18,952 nucleotides of DNA from SFHK01 sp045538305 (GCA_045538305.1 JAZSRC010000022.1:1-18952); one strand, 5' to 3'. Positions 1 to 6,961 are shown, counted from the stretch's first letter. Notes: generated by a model from the letters alone, not told the origin. Numbers and translations: made by a program.

Positions 1-1398
1 GGTGGCGATTTCGGTCTGCAGTGCGCGGCTTGCGTCGGACATGTAGCCGATGGACTCGTCGACAACGCAGAACTTTTCAATGCTGAGGGAGTGCGCGGTG
101 ATTTCCTGGGTAGCGCTCAGGCCCTGGCCGTAGTCCAGAGACTGTACGCGGCGCGGGAACATAGAAGCGAATACTTCGCTGGAACCGTCGTCCAGACGGA
201 GCTGCTTCTGCTCGTCGGAAACAGAGATGGTGCCGTCCTCGTTGCGGGTCCAGTGGAGATCCTCAACGCCGCAGGCAAGGTAGATGCCGCCCTGATCGTT
301 CATCGCTACGATGAAGTCGATGATCTTCTGAACGGTTTCTGCATCCTTAACGGAAGCGGTGGGAATCAAGATGCCGCCCAGACCGCCAACGGTCAGAACG
401 GAGTTGATGGTCTGCTCGCCGTATACGTTGAACAGATCCTGGTTCTGAGCGATAACAGCATTGGGATGTACGTTTACAACGTTGGCATACTTGGTGCCGG
501 CAGCGTTGGTGGCGGTGGTGATCATGGAGCCGGATACGCCGTTGGCGAGCGGGCCATGCTTATCGGTGTTGATGGCGAAATCGGTGTTCATGTAGCCGTT
601 CTCGTACATCCAGTTGAAAAGATCCAGCGTCTCTACATACTCATCAAAGAAGAAGTAGGGCATGAGATCGCCGTTCTCATCTTCTCCCCAGTAGTTGGGA
701 GCGCCGTTCATAACCGCGAGGGTGTTGAAGCCGGCATAGGTGAGCTCGTTGTCCTTGTTGTCGCAGTATGCGAAGCCGATGGTATCAGCAATGCCGTTGC
801 CGTCGGGATCGCCGGTGGTGAAGGCTTCGACCATGGCCTTGAAGGAATCGATGTCATTGGGAACTACGAGGTTGTAGCCCTTTGCATTCAGCGCTTCCAG
901 CCAGTCTGCGCGATAGAGGATACCAACGCGGGCTGCAGCTGCCATGGAGGGGAACAGATAGTTGCGGCCTTCAACGCTGGTGATGGCGAGGGAGGACACG
1001 CTGGCGAGTTCGCTCATGATGAACTCGTTGTTTACGATGTAGTCGGTCAGATCCCAGAAAGCGCCGTCTTTGCACATCTGGATGTAGTTGGCGTTGGTGG
1101 TAATGCCGCTGTTGATGACCATTACCATGGGCTGATCGTCAGACGCCATAACGGTGTTGAACTTGGTGGTGTAGTCGCCCTGAGGAGCCCAGGTGATCTG
1201 AAGATCAACGTTAAGCTCTTCTTCGATCTTCTCGAGGAGGGGGTTGCCTTCTTCGCCGGTGCAGCCGACGGGCTCGACGTCTGCATAGTAGGGAAGATGC
1301 ACGGTGATTACGAAGGGAGCTTCTTCAGCAACGGCGAAAGCGCCGAAGCTGGCAACGATCATCGCTGCAACGAGAAGCAGGGTGAACAGTTTGCGCAT
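1..1398 (-). CDS. ABC transporter extracellular solute-binding protein, LplA-like (3' end outside window)
   Basis: The reverse strand reads open for 466 codons from ATG at 1398 to the window edge without a stop, so the C-terminus (perhaps 60-100 residues by family length) is missing. Residues 1-22 or 1-24 form a signal peptide: basic MRK, a hydrophobic core, and AxA sites at AFA or AVA just before EE. The body has family 1 solute-binding features: an early LLEKIEEELNVDLQ segment, a WDLTDYI stretch, a DWLEALNAKG helix, and a calcium-like DPDGNGIADT loop seen in LplA-type carbohydrate-binding proteins. Such proteins capture oligosaccharides outside the membrane for an ABC permease. No Cys lies at the cleavage site, so no lipobox is visible. 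GGAGG sits 8 nt before the ATG. Permease genes are not in the window, and the ligand is unknown. Confidence 0.88.
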   Translation of the reverse strand, partial: MRKLFTLLLVAAMIVASFGAFAVAEEAPFVITVHLPYYADVEPVGCTGEEGNPLLEKIEEELNVDLQITWAPQGDYTTKFNTVMASDDQPMVMVINSGITTNANYIQMCKDGAFWDLTDYIVNNEFIMSELASVSSLAITSVEGRNYLFPSMAAAARVGILYRADWLEALNAKGYNLVVPNDIDSFKAMVEAFTTGDPDGNGIADTIGFAYCDNKDNELTYAGFNTLAVMNGAPNYWGEDENGDLMPYFFFDEYVETLDLFNWMYENGYMNTDFAINTDKHGPLANGVSGSMITTATNAAGTKYANVVNVHPNAVIAQNQDLFNVYGEQTINSVLTVGGLGGILIPTASVKDAETVQKIIDFIVAMNDQGGIYLACGVEDLHWTRNEDGTISVSDEQKQLRLDDGSSEVFASMFPRRVQSLDYGQGLSATQEITAHSLSIEKFCVVDESIGYMSDASRALQTEIAT

Positions 1399-1423
1399 AA
1401 TGGTTTCCTCCTTTTCAGATAAC

Positions 1424-1437
1424 AGCGCGTTAGCGCT
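1424..1437 (-). repeat. Short inverted repeat at predicted 5' end of the solute-binding protein mRNA
   Basis: AGCGC and GCGCT pair around a 4-nt loop. From the promoter at 1446-1474, the hairpin would begin within the first few nucleotides of the transcript, ahead of the ribosome binding site. It may be a 5' stabilising stem-loop or an operator for a repressor; sequence alone does not decide. Confidence 0.45.
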
Positions 1438-1445
1438 CTTTTAAA

Positions 1446-1474
1446 ATCATAACGCAAAAATGAAGATATGTCAA
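1446..1474 (-). promoter_or_regulatory. Sigma-A promoter of the solute-binding protein gene
   Basis: On the minus strand TTGACA (1474-1469) is separated by 17 nt from TATGAT (1451-1446), a nearly consensus housekeeping promoter. Transcription should start near 1439, followed about 40 nt later by the start codon. The expected transcript begins almost directly with the AGCGC/GCGCT hairpin at 1437-1424. Confidence 0.85.
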
Positions 1475-1567
1475 TAAATATTGCTTACAAAATTGTAGCT
1501 GAATCTATATATTATTTATAACGAATCTAGAAAAATGAAGCTTTGCACTCATAGTGTTGAATACAGA

Positions 1568-1605
1568 TAAAAGGGCTCTGTATACGCAATTATATACAGA
1601 ACCCT
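1568..1605 (-). terminator. Rho-independent terminator of metK
   Basis: Read on the minus strand, AGGGTTCTGTATA (1605-1593) pairs with TATACAGAGCCCT (1584-1572) with one G-U or mismatch position, followed by TTTT. It lies 31 nt after the metK stop and upstream of the solute-binding protein promoter, so it separates the two same-strand units. Confidence 0.85.
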
Positions 1606-1635
1606 GCTTTGAGAACTTGCCTTAGCGGCGCATAT

Positions 1636-2808
1636 TTATAAGGAGAGGTTGTTCTTGAGTGCTTCTACATAATCAAGCTTCTCCCAGGAAAGATCCAGAT
1701 CGTCGCGGCCAAAATGACCATAGGAAGCTACCTGCGCATAAATCGGACGGCGAAGGTCGAGACGTTCAATGATGGCTGCAGGGCGGAAATCGAACGTTTT
1801 GGATACGAGCTCCGCCAGCTTGTCGTCCTCCAGAATACCGGTAGAGAAGGTATCCACCGTAATGGAAACGGGGTTTGCTACGCCGATGACATAAGCCAGC
1901 TGAATTTCACACTTTTTGGCAAGGCCGGCCGCAATTACGTTCTTTGCGGCGTGACGCGCGGCATAAGCGGCGCTTCTGTCAACCTTCGTCGGATCCTTGC
2001 CGGAGAACGCTCCGCCGCCATGCCGGCCCATTCCGCCGTAGGTATCCACGATGATCTTTCTGCCGGTAAGGCCGGAGTCGCCCTGCGGTCCGCCGACGAC
2101 AAAGCGGCCGGTGGGATTAATGAGGAAACGGGTGTTTTCGTCGATAAGCTCCTTCGGAATGACCTTCAGAATGACTTCGTTGATCATGTCCTTCTCAATC
2201 TGCTCGTGAGTGACCTCGGGGGCATGCTGGGTGGAGACGACGACGGTGGCCACGCGAACGGGCGTGTCGCCTTCGTATTCTACGGTTACCTGCGCTTTTC
2301 CGTCGGGGCGCATATAGGGAGCGATTCCCTGCTTGCGGATATAAGCCATGCGGCGGGTGATGCGGTGCGCCAGCGCGATGGGCATGGGCATATACTCGGG
2401 GGTTTCGTTACAGGCATAGCCGAACATCATGCCCTGATCGCCTGCGCCGGTATCCATCTGATTTTCTTGTCTTCCTTCCAGTGCGTTGTTAACGCCCATG
2501 GCGATATCAGGGGACTGCTCGTCCACAGACAGCATTACCGCGCAAGAGGAACCGTCAAAGCCGTACTTGGCTCGGTCATAGCCGATTTCAAGAACCTTTT
2601 CACGCGCAAGGCGGGCGATATCCACATAGCAGTCTGCGGTAATCTCGCCCATAATGAAAATGGTGCCAGTGGTTACGACGCATTCGCAGGCAACGTGAGC
2701 CGTCGGATCCTTTTCCAGAATTGCGTCAAGAACGGTATCGGAAATCTGATCGCAGATTTTATCGGGATGTCCTTCGGTTACCGATTCTGAGGAGAAAAGT
2801 CTACGCAT
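1636..2808 (-). CDS. metK: S-adenosylmethionine synthetase (methionine adenosyltransferase)
   Basis: The enzyme makes SAM from ATP and methionine, releasing phosphate and pyrophosphate, in the cytosol. The 390-residue product is full length for MetK. Visible signatures are GHPDKICDQISD at residues 13-24 (His14 is the catalytic His equivalent), GAGDQGMMFGYA at 121-132, and the glycine-rich GGGAFSGKD at 264-272 followed by KVDRSAAY. ATG at 2808 begins the typical MRRLFSSESVTEGHPD terminus, with an AAAGGAAG ribosome binding site 11 nt upstream. The gene has its own promoter, a SAM-I riboswitch leader and a terminator, so it is a monocistronic unit under feedback control by its product. Nothing is abnormal in the reading frame. 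Confidence 0.98.
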   Translation of the reverse strand: MRRLFSSESVTEGHPDKICDQISDTVLDAILEKDPTAHVACECVVTTGTIFIMGEITADCYVDIARLAREKVLEIGYDRAKYGFDGSSCAVMLSVDEQSPDIAMGVNNALEGRQENQMDTGAGDQGMMFGYACNETPEYMPMPIALAHRITRRMAYIRKQGIAPYMRPDGKAQVTVEYEGDTPVRVATVVVSTQHAPEVTHEQIEKDMINEVILKVIPKELIDENTRFLINPTGRFVVGGPQGDSGLTGRKIIVDTYGGMGRHGGGAFSGKDPTKVDRSAAYAARHAAKNVIAAGLAKKCEIQLAYVIGVANPVSITVDTFSTGILEDDKLAELVSKTFDFRPAAIIERLDLRRPIYAQVASYGHFGRDDLDLSWEKLDYVEALKNNLSL

Positions 2809-2844
2809 AGGGGTTGATTCTTCCTTTCAATTGTGCCTTTTGGC

Positions 2845-2881
2845 AAGATAAAGCGGACTCGCCGATTGTCAGCGAGTCCGC
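2845..2881 (-). terminator. Riboswitch-controlled attenuator of metK
   Basis: On the minus strand GCGGACTCGC (2881-2872) pairs perfectly with GCGAGTCCGC (2862-2853), followed by TTTATCTT. The competing antiterminator is visible: GCGGGTTTGC (2902-2893) can pair along all ten positions with GCGGACTCGC (seven Watson-Crick, three G-U). This antiterminator strand overlaps the last two bases of aptamer P1. When SAM holds P1 closed, the terminator is favoured and metK is off. Confidence 0.9.
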
Positions 2882-2900
2882 AGTTATTTTCAGCAAACCC

Positions 2901-3004
2901 GCCTCATCTTCCGCGGAAGAACTTCCGCGCGGGAATTGGCACCGGACGCAAATGCCGGTTGCCGGGTGTCACAGGGCCCGTCCCTCAACCACTCTGGATA
3001 AGGC
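2901..3004 (-). ncRNA. SAM-I (S-box) riboswitch aptamer in the metK leader
   Basis: The minus strand matches the S-box consensus element by element. P1 5' strand GCCTTATC (3004-2997) is followed by CAGAGTGG, GAGGGA, GGGCCCTGTGA, then CCCGGCAACC, GGTGCCAATTCC, a P4 hairpin CGCGGAAG/CTTCCGCG, and the P1 3' strand GATGAGGC (2908-2901). P1 therefore closes with 8 pairs including one G-U. The aptamer senses SAM and sits directly before an attenuator hairpin and metK, giving product feedback at transcription elongation. Confidence 0.96.
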
Positions 3005-3024
3005 TTATCCATTTTCCGAAAAGA

Positions 3025-3053
3025 ATTATACGTACGCGTTTCATGCCAAACAA
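3025..3053 (-). promoter_or_regulatory. Promoter of the metK riboswitch transcript
   Basis: On the minus strand a perfect TATAAT (3030-3025) lies 17 nt after TTGTTT (3053-3048), a weak -35 box. Transcription would start near 3018, a few bases before the aptamer. It is arranged back to back with the sulfatase promoter at 3086-3114. Confidence 0.7.
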
Positions 3054-3085
3054 GCAGGTTTATGTAAACATCTTACTGCTTTTTG

Positions 3086-3114
3086 TTGACGGTAAAACCC
3101 GTGTGTGTTAATAT
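3086..3114 (+). promoter_or_regulatory. Promoter of the sulfatase gene
   Basis: TTGACG (3086-3091), a 17-nt spacer, and TAATAT (3109-3114) give a good sigma-A promoter; a second -10-like TATGATA overlaps just downstream. The leader to the ATG at 3144 is only about 20 nt. Confidence 0.7.
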
Positions 3115-3143
3115 ATGATAAAGAAACAACCGGGAGGGATTCG

Positions 3144-4553
3144 ATGGAAAAGCCGAATATCGTTTTGATCGTAGCCGATCAGTTTCGCGGGGATTGCCTG
3201 GGGTTCATGGGCCATCCGGACGTGAAAACGCCGTATCTGGATACGCTGGCGGCAAGAGGCGCATATTTTCCCAATATGTACACTGCGTGCCCGTCGTGCA
3301 TACCCGCCCGCGCCGCGCTGCTTACGGGCCTTTCGCAGGATAAAAACGGGCGAGTGGGCTATCAGGATGGCGTCGACTGGGATTATCCCAACACGCTTGC
3401 TGGGGAATTGGCAAAAGAAGGTTATTATACGCAATGCGTTGGAAAAATGCATGTTCATCCGCCCAGAAGGCTGATGGGCTTTCACAATATTGAACTGCAT
3501 GACGGCTACCTTCATTATTACAGAAGGGATGACACGCCTGCCTGCGAGCATCAGACCTTTCAGGACGATTATCTGTATTGGCTCAAGGATCATTTGGGTA
3601 TCACGAGGGATATTGACGACGCCGGCCTTCAGTGCAATTCCTGGCTGGCGCGTCCATGGCCGTATGAGGAAAGGTATCATCCTACAAACTGGGTAACGGA
3701 GCGTTCGCTTGATTTTCTCAGGCGGCGCGACAGGAGCATGCCGTTTTTCCTGAATGTTTCCTATGTGCGCCCGCATCCGCCGCTGGACGCGCCCGCATGC
3801 TATTTTGATATGTATGCCGATAAGGAGATTGCCCCTCCGCTGTCCGGCGATTGGGACGACCTTGATGCGCTCAGAAAGCGCGGAAGAGAAATGGATTCGC
3901 CGACAGGAACGCTGGATCCTGAGCTTACCCGACAGGCGCAGATTGGCTACTATGCCTGTATCACACACCTTGATCACCAGATCGGAAGGCTCCTTGAAGC
4001 GCTGCCCAAGAATACCGTAGTGATTTTTACCAGTGATCACGGCGAAATGCTGATGGATCACGGCATGTTCCGAAAGAGTCTGCCTTACAGGGGAAGCGCG
4101 AATGTACCGTTGATTGTATATGGAACGGAGCACAGGGGGAGAATTGAACGCGTGGGCGAGCTTCGCGACATACTTCCGACGCTTGTTGCCATTGCCGGTG
4201 GAAAGGAACGCAGCTTTACCGACGGTGAGAATCTCCTTTCCGGCGAAAAGGGCAGGGAATACCTGCACGGCGAGCATTTGAACGGAGACCTCGGCAACCA
4301 TTATATTGTAACCGAAAAGGACAAATACATATGGTTCTCCGCCGACGGCAGGGAACAGTATTTTGATCTTGAAAAGGACCCGGAGGAAACGCACAACGCC
4401 GTAAACGATGAAGAGTACATTGCGCGCGTAAACGATCTTCGCAATGCGCTCATAAAGGAACTTTCATGGAGGCCGGAAGGTTATGTGAAGGACGGACGGC
4501 TGGTTACTGGCGTTCATACCGAGCCTGTGCTGTCGTTTTTTGCGAATAAATAA
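3144..4553 (+). CDS. Sulfatase, type I (Cys-type formylglycine-dependent), cytosolic
   Basis: This 469-residue protein is a full-length type I sulfatase, which hydrolyses sulfate esters. Metal ligand Asp11 lies in IVADQFRGD. The C-x-P-x-R signature is C52-I-P-A-R, where Cys52 would be oxidised to formylglycine. GKMHVHP (100-106) and RPHPP (209-213) supply the usual Lys/His sites, and SDHGE (297-301) with Lys311 complete the site. The C-terminal FDLEKDPEETHNAVND motif is typical of the family. An anaerobe would use a radical-SAM maturase (anSME); none is in the window. No signal peptide is seen, so the substrate is probably an imported sulfated sugar or small molecule. ATG at 3144 was chosen over an upstream in-frame TTG inside the promoter because GGGAGGG precedes it. 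The exact substrate cannot be told. Confidence 0.93.
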   Translation: MEKPNIVLIVADQFRGDCLGFMGHPDVKTPYLDTLAARGAYFPNMYTACPSCIPARAALLTGLSQDKNGRVGYQDGVDWDYPNTLAGELAKEGYYTQCVGKMHVHPPRRLMGFHNIELHDGYLHYYRRDDTPACEHQTFQDDYLYWLKDHLGITRDIDDAGLQCNSWLARPWPYEERYHPTNWVTERSLDFLRRRDRSMPFFLNVSYVRPHPPLDAPACYFDMYADKEIAPPLSGDWDDLDALRKRGREMDSPTGTLDPELTRQAQIGYYACITHLDHQIGRLLEALPKNTVVIFTSDHGEMLMDHGMFRKSLPYRGSANVPLIVYGTEHRGRIERVGELRDILPTLVAIAGGKERSFTDGENLLSGEKGREYLHGEHLNGDLGNHYIVTEKDKYIWFSADGREQYFDLEKDPEETHNAVNDEEYIARVNDLRNALIKELSWRPEGYVKDGRLVTGVHTEPVLSFFANK

Positions 4554-4556
4554 CGG

Positions 4557-4585
4557 TTTACATTTTTGCGGAATCGTGGTATAAT
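4557..4585 (+). promoter_or_regulatory. Strong promoter of smpB-ssrA
   Basis: TTTACA (4557-4562), a 17-nt spacer and a perfect TATAAT (4580-4585). The -35 box begins three bases after the sulfatase stop, with no terminator between, so sulfatase transcripts may read into smpB. Confidence 0.85.
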
Positions 4586-4614
4586 GGCTGCTGCATGAAA
4601 GGAGGCGAAGAATT

Positions 4615-5082
4615 GTGCCGGATAACGGAATCAAAACGGTTGCACAGAACAGAAAAGCCCGGCATGATTACTTTGTCGAGGAAGCCTTTGAGGCGGGCAT
4701 AGAGCTTCGCGGTACGGAGGTTAAATCGATTCGCCTTGGAAAATGCAACCTGAAGGATTGCTATGCCGCTGTAGAAAAGGGCGAACTGATCGTGTTCGGA
4801 ATGCATATCAGCCCCTATGAAAAGGGCAACATATTCAATACCGATCCGCTGCGCCCGAAAAAGCTTCTTATGCACAAAGCCGAAATCCGCAAGCTGGAGC
4901 AGCAGGTAATGCTTAAGGGCCTTACGCTGATTCCGCTGAGCGTGTATCTGAAAAACGGCAGAATGAAAGTTCAGCTGGGGCTTTGCAAGGGTAAGAAGAA
5001 CTACGATAAGCGCGACGATATCGCCAAGCGCGACGCGAACCGCGAAATGGAACGCAGCATGCGCAGAAACGGCCGGGATTAG
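4615..5082 (+). CDS. smpB: SsrA-binding protein SmpB
   Basis: SmpB binds the tRNA-like part of tmRNA and brings it to stalled ribosomes for trans-translation. The 155-residue product has the family's usual length and motifs: NRKARHDYF near residue 12, GIELRGTEVKSIR (residues 29-41), the HISPYEKGN loop, and the basic tail GKKNYDKRDDIAKRDANREMERSM, which is disordered until it enters the decoding site. The start is GTG at 4615, supported by AAAGGAGG nine bases upstream. Its partner tmRNA begins 16 nt after the stop codon, so both are probably transcribed together from the promoter at 4557. Confidence 0.97.
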   Translation: MPDNGIKTVAQNRKARHDYFVEEAFEAGIELRGTEVKSIRLGKCNLKDCYAAVEKGELIVFGMHISPYEKGNIFNTDPLRPKKLLMHKAEIRKLEQQVMLKGLTLIPLSVYLKNGRMKVQLGLCKGKKNYDKRDDIAKRDANREMERSMRRNGRD

Positions 5083-5098
5083 TCAATCCGTATACCGT

Positions 5099-5446
5099 GG
5101 GGGCGTATTTGGTTTCGACGGGGATTCAGGGGTGGAGAGAAGCGAGCGGCAGCCCCGAACTGCCTTAAAATCGGGAAGAAAAATAACTGCGAATAATAAC
5201 AGTTACGCTGCAGCTGCTTAATGCAGCTGCCGTCGGCCCTAAGCCTCCTGCGGCGTAGGCCACCGGCGTCATAAAGGCAGGGAACGGGTTTGGCTAAGCT
5301 TTGCGCCAAATCGGCATTTATGAAGCTACCGTAGCGGAAATCCTGTTTGCGGGAGTTCTGTGAGGGGAATCCTAAAACACAAACTGCGCTCGGAGACGCT
5401 CTTTACGTCGGATTTTCGGACAGGGGTTCGACCCCCCTCGCCTCCA
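5099..5446 (+). ncRNA. ssrA: Transfer-messenger RNA (tmRNA, one-piece)
   Basis: The 5' end GGGGGCG followed by TATTTGGTTTCGACGGGG is the classic tmRNA start. The 3' end has the T-arm AGGGGTTCGACCCCCC and acceptor strand CGCCTCC plus discriminator A. The 7-bp acceptor GGGGGCG/CGCCTCC closes with one G-U. The terminal CCA is not encoded (TACC follows), so it must be added after transcription. The resume codon and tag lie at 5189-5221, and the tag stop sits in a hairpin (GCAGCTGC on both sides). The RNA rescues stalled ribosomes and tags proteins for proteolysis. Ends need RNase P and 3' processing because the transcript appears shared with smpB. Confidence 0.97.
5189..5221 (+). other. tmRNA tag reading frame (peptide ANNNSYAAAA)
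   Basis: The frame GCG AAT AAT AAC AGT TAC GCT GCA GCT GCT TAA follows the A-rich stretch and TAAC that precede resume codons. With the charged alanine the added tag is A-ANNNSYAAAA. Family tags usually end in a hydrophobic residue plus Ala-Ala (such as ALAA or VAA); this one ends in four alanines. Confidence 0.85.
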
Positions 5447-5456
5447 TACCTTTATA

Positions 5457-5493
5457 GGGGCTGCTGCAGAAGCAAATCTGCAACAGCCCCTTT
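5457..5493 (+). terminator. Rho-independent terminator after ssrA
   Basis: GGGGCTG-C-TGCAGA (5457-5470) pairs with TCTGCA-A-CAGCCCC (5477-5490) around a 6-nt loop, followed by TTTG. It starts 11 nt after the mature tmRNA end. The following spacer, 5494-5693, holds no gene or RNA that I could recognise. Confidence 0.9.
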
Positions 5494-5693
5494 GTCCGTA
5501 TAAGGAAGCGGGTTCTACACAATCAACAAACTGCAGACAGGCGCAAAGCATGCCTGACTAACAAAAGCCTGAGTCGAGATAAGACAAATGGAACCTCTAA
5601 AGCGGCAATACGATGTTTTTTAGGCTTTCCGGGCGATCATAACAAGGATATGGCTCGCTCCGCCGTATGGGCGGATCCGGAATGCGGCGTTTT

Positions 5694-6134
5694 CTAACCG
5701 AGCGGTTTATTTGCTTGAAGTTTGCCAAGCACATCATCGATTATGTATGTGTTGTCCAAGAAAAGATTGCAACGGAGGTTATCGTACATTCCGTGCCGAT
5801 TTTCCAGCATCTTTTCTAAGGGAGGCGGCAACTGGCCTCGCATTCTTTGCCGAAAGCGTTCTTTAATGGTTTCCAATTCCGCTGTCAGGACAATGATGAA
5901 TGTCCCTTCGGGCAACAGGCCAATATGCTCTTTTTCCGTAATCAGATAAATGATATTTTCACCTGTGACGGAAGATCTCAGCATGGTCTTGAAGGTATTC
6001 TCGGCAAGCGACGGATTCTTTTCCAGACGCAGATAGTCTTTACCGGAATAGATTTTTGCATGCAAAGTCTCATTCAGCTTGTTTGCTAAGGTGGATTTTC
6101 CAACACAGTTTTCTCCGATTATTGCAATCAGCAT
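5694..6134 (-). CDS. Small P-loop NTPase, possibly a nucleotide/sugar kinase-like protein
   Basis: The 146-residue product opens with a beta strand and a Walker A loop, GENCVGKST at residues 7-15. It then shows a core like adenylate or shikimate kinase: a substrate-side helix, a hydrophobic strand IIVLTAE at 80-86, and an Arg-rich lid-like helix at 89-99 (ETIKERFRQRMRG). These features place it in the P-loop kinase group, but the substrate cannot be named. AAGGAG lies 5 nt before ATG 6134. It follows the serine hydrolase gene by 59 nt on the same strand and probably shares its transcript. A TTCGGG/CCCGAA inverted repeat lies in the gap at 6151-6182, without a T-run. Confidence 0.75.
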   Translation of the reverse strand: MLIAIIGENCVGKSTLANKLNETLHAKIYSGKDYLRLEKNPSLAENTFKTMLRSSVTGENIIYLITEKEHIGLLPEGTFIIVLTAELETIKERFRQRMRGQLPPPLEKMLENRHGMYDNLRCNLFLDNTYIIDDVLGKLQANKPLG

Positions 6135-6193
6135 TTTTTCTCCTTTTGGTTTCGGGCTTTAAAATGGCTGCATGAACCCGAATTATGGTTTTA

Positions 6194-6961
6194 TTAGGGC
6201 TGCAGAAGCGCCATTACGTGCGGACTCAGCTCCTGAAGCAGTGCGACGCATTGGGATTCGTCCGGCGCGGTGACGAGCACCGCAAATATGAGGGAACGGT
6301 TTTCTCCAAAAAGGATGCCTGCGTCATGGGCGATATCGCTCAGACCGCCGGTTTTATGGGCAGCCTTGCGCGAGGGATCGGCGAACATCAGAAGCTCCTT
6401 GTCGTGCTGCCTCATGAGGATGGGAAGGGCGGTTTCACACATAAACGGGGTGAGGATTTCGCCATTAAGCAGCAGTGTATACAGGCGAAGCATATCTTTT
6501 GCGCTGGTCAGGTTTTCGTTTCCGCGACGTGCGGCTTCATAATCCAGCATATGCCTGCGAAGCAGCGTATCGTCAAGGCCGATGCGTTTGCTGAATGCGT
6601 TTACCTTATCCATACCCAGCCAATCGATTAAAACGTTTGTAGCGCTGTTGTTGCTGTATGTAATCATATACTCAAGCAGCACGGACAGGGGCACGTCGCG
6701 TCCGTTTTCAATAACCGGCGCTTCATCGCCAACGGCATGGCATGGCTCGAGGGTAATGAGGGTATCCAAGGAAAGGGTGCCCTTTTCCACTTCCTCAAGA
6801 GCGCACAGCATGATCGGGGTTTTGATCAGACTGGCGCTTTTGAATACCAGATCCTCACGCCAGGCGGCAAGCGTTTCGCGATTGGCGGCGTCTGTGATCA
6901 GGCTGCCCACGGTGCAGCCGTACTTCTCTTCAAGCTTTTGAATCAGGGGATTAAGAAGCAT
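6194..6961 (-). CDS. Serine hydrolase of class A beta-lactamase fold (Beta-lactamase2 family), cytosolic
   Basis: The 255-residue protein carries the penicillin-recognising triad: S44-L-I-K47 (SxxK) in FKSASLIKTPI, S103-N-N in a YSNNSATNVLI helix (SDN position of class A enzymes), and K203-T-G in HKTGG. The region RRHMLDYEAARRGNENLTSAKDM occupies the omega-loop position but lacks the ExxLN glutamate motif needed for efficient beta-lactam deacylation. No signal peptide is present, whereas real class A beta-lactamases are exported. It is more likely a housekeeping serine hydrolase or esterase than a resistance gene. The ribosome binding site AAGGAAGG precedes ATG 6961, and a promoter lies at 6991-7020. 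Confidence 0.82.
   Translation of the reverse strand: MLLNPLIQKLEEKYGCTVGSLITDAANRETLAAWREDLVFKSASLIKTPIMLCALEEVEKGTLSLDTLITLEPCHAVGDEAPVIENGRDVPLSVLLEYMITYSNNSATNVLIDWLGMDKVNAFSKRIGLDDTLLRRHMLDYEAARRGNENLTSAKDMLRLYTLLLNGEILTPFMCETALPILMRQHDKELLMFADPSRKAAHKTGGLSDIAHDAGILFGENRSLIFAVLVTAPDESQCVALLQELSPHVMALLQP

Noticed and set aside
91..1422. Long plus-strand open frame opposite the solute-binding protein gene
   Set aside because: The minus strand gives a signal peptide, family motifs, a ribosome binding site and a promoter. The plus frame has no recognisable domain and is a mirror of GC-rich codon bias.
1714..2790. Plus-strand open frame across metK
   Set aside because: metK on the minus strand is certain; the opposite frame is a by-product of its codon pattern.
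2814..3111. Two short plus-strand open frames between metK and the sulfatase
   Set aside because: They run through the SAM-I riboswitch and its terminator and have no ribosome binding site or family resemblance.
3108..4394. Minus-strand open frame opposite the sulfatase
   Set aside because: The plus strand carries every sulfatase motif; the minus frame has none and its upstream end lacks a promoter or ribosome binding site.
5420..5446. ssrA 3' end as an attachment site with an integrated element behind it
   Set aside because: The 3' ends of tmRNA genes are common integration sites, but no integrase, no repeated ssrA end and no island genes follow; the gene is succeeded by its own terminator.
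5630..5693. Terminator for the P-loop NTPase gene
   Set aside because: A CCGCC/GGCGG pairing exists downstream of the stop on the minus strand, but no T-run follows it, so I could not support a terminator.
6194..6961. Beta-lactam resistance gene
   Set aside because: Motifs place it in the fold, but the absent export signal, SNN variant and missing omega-loop glutamate argue against a working beta-lactamase.
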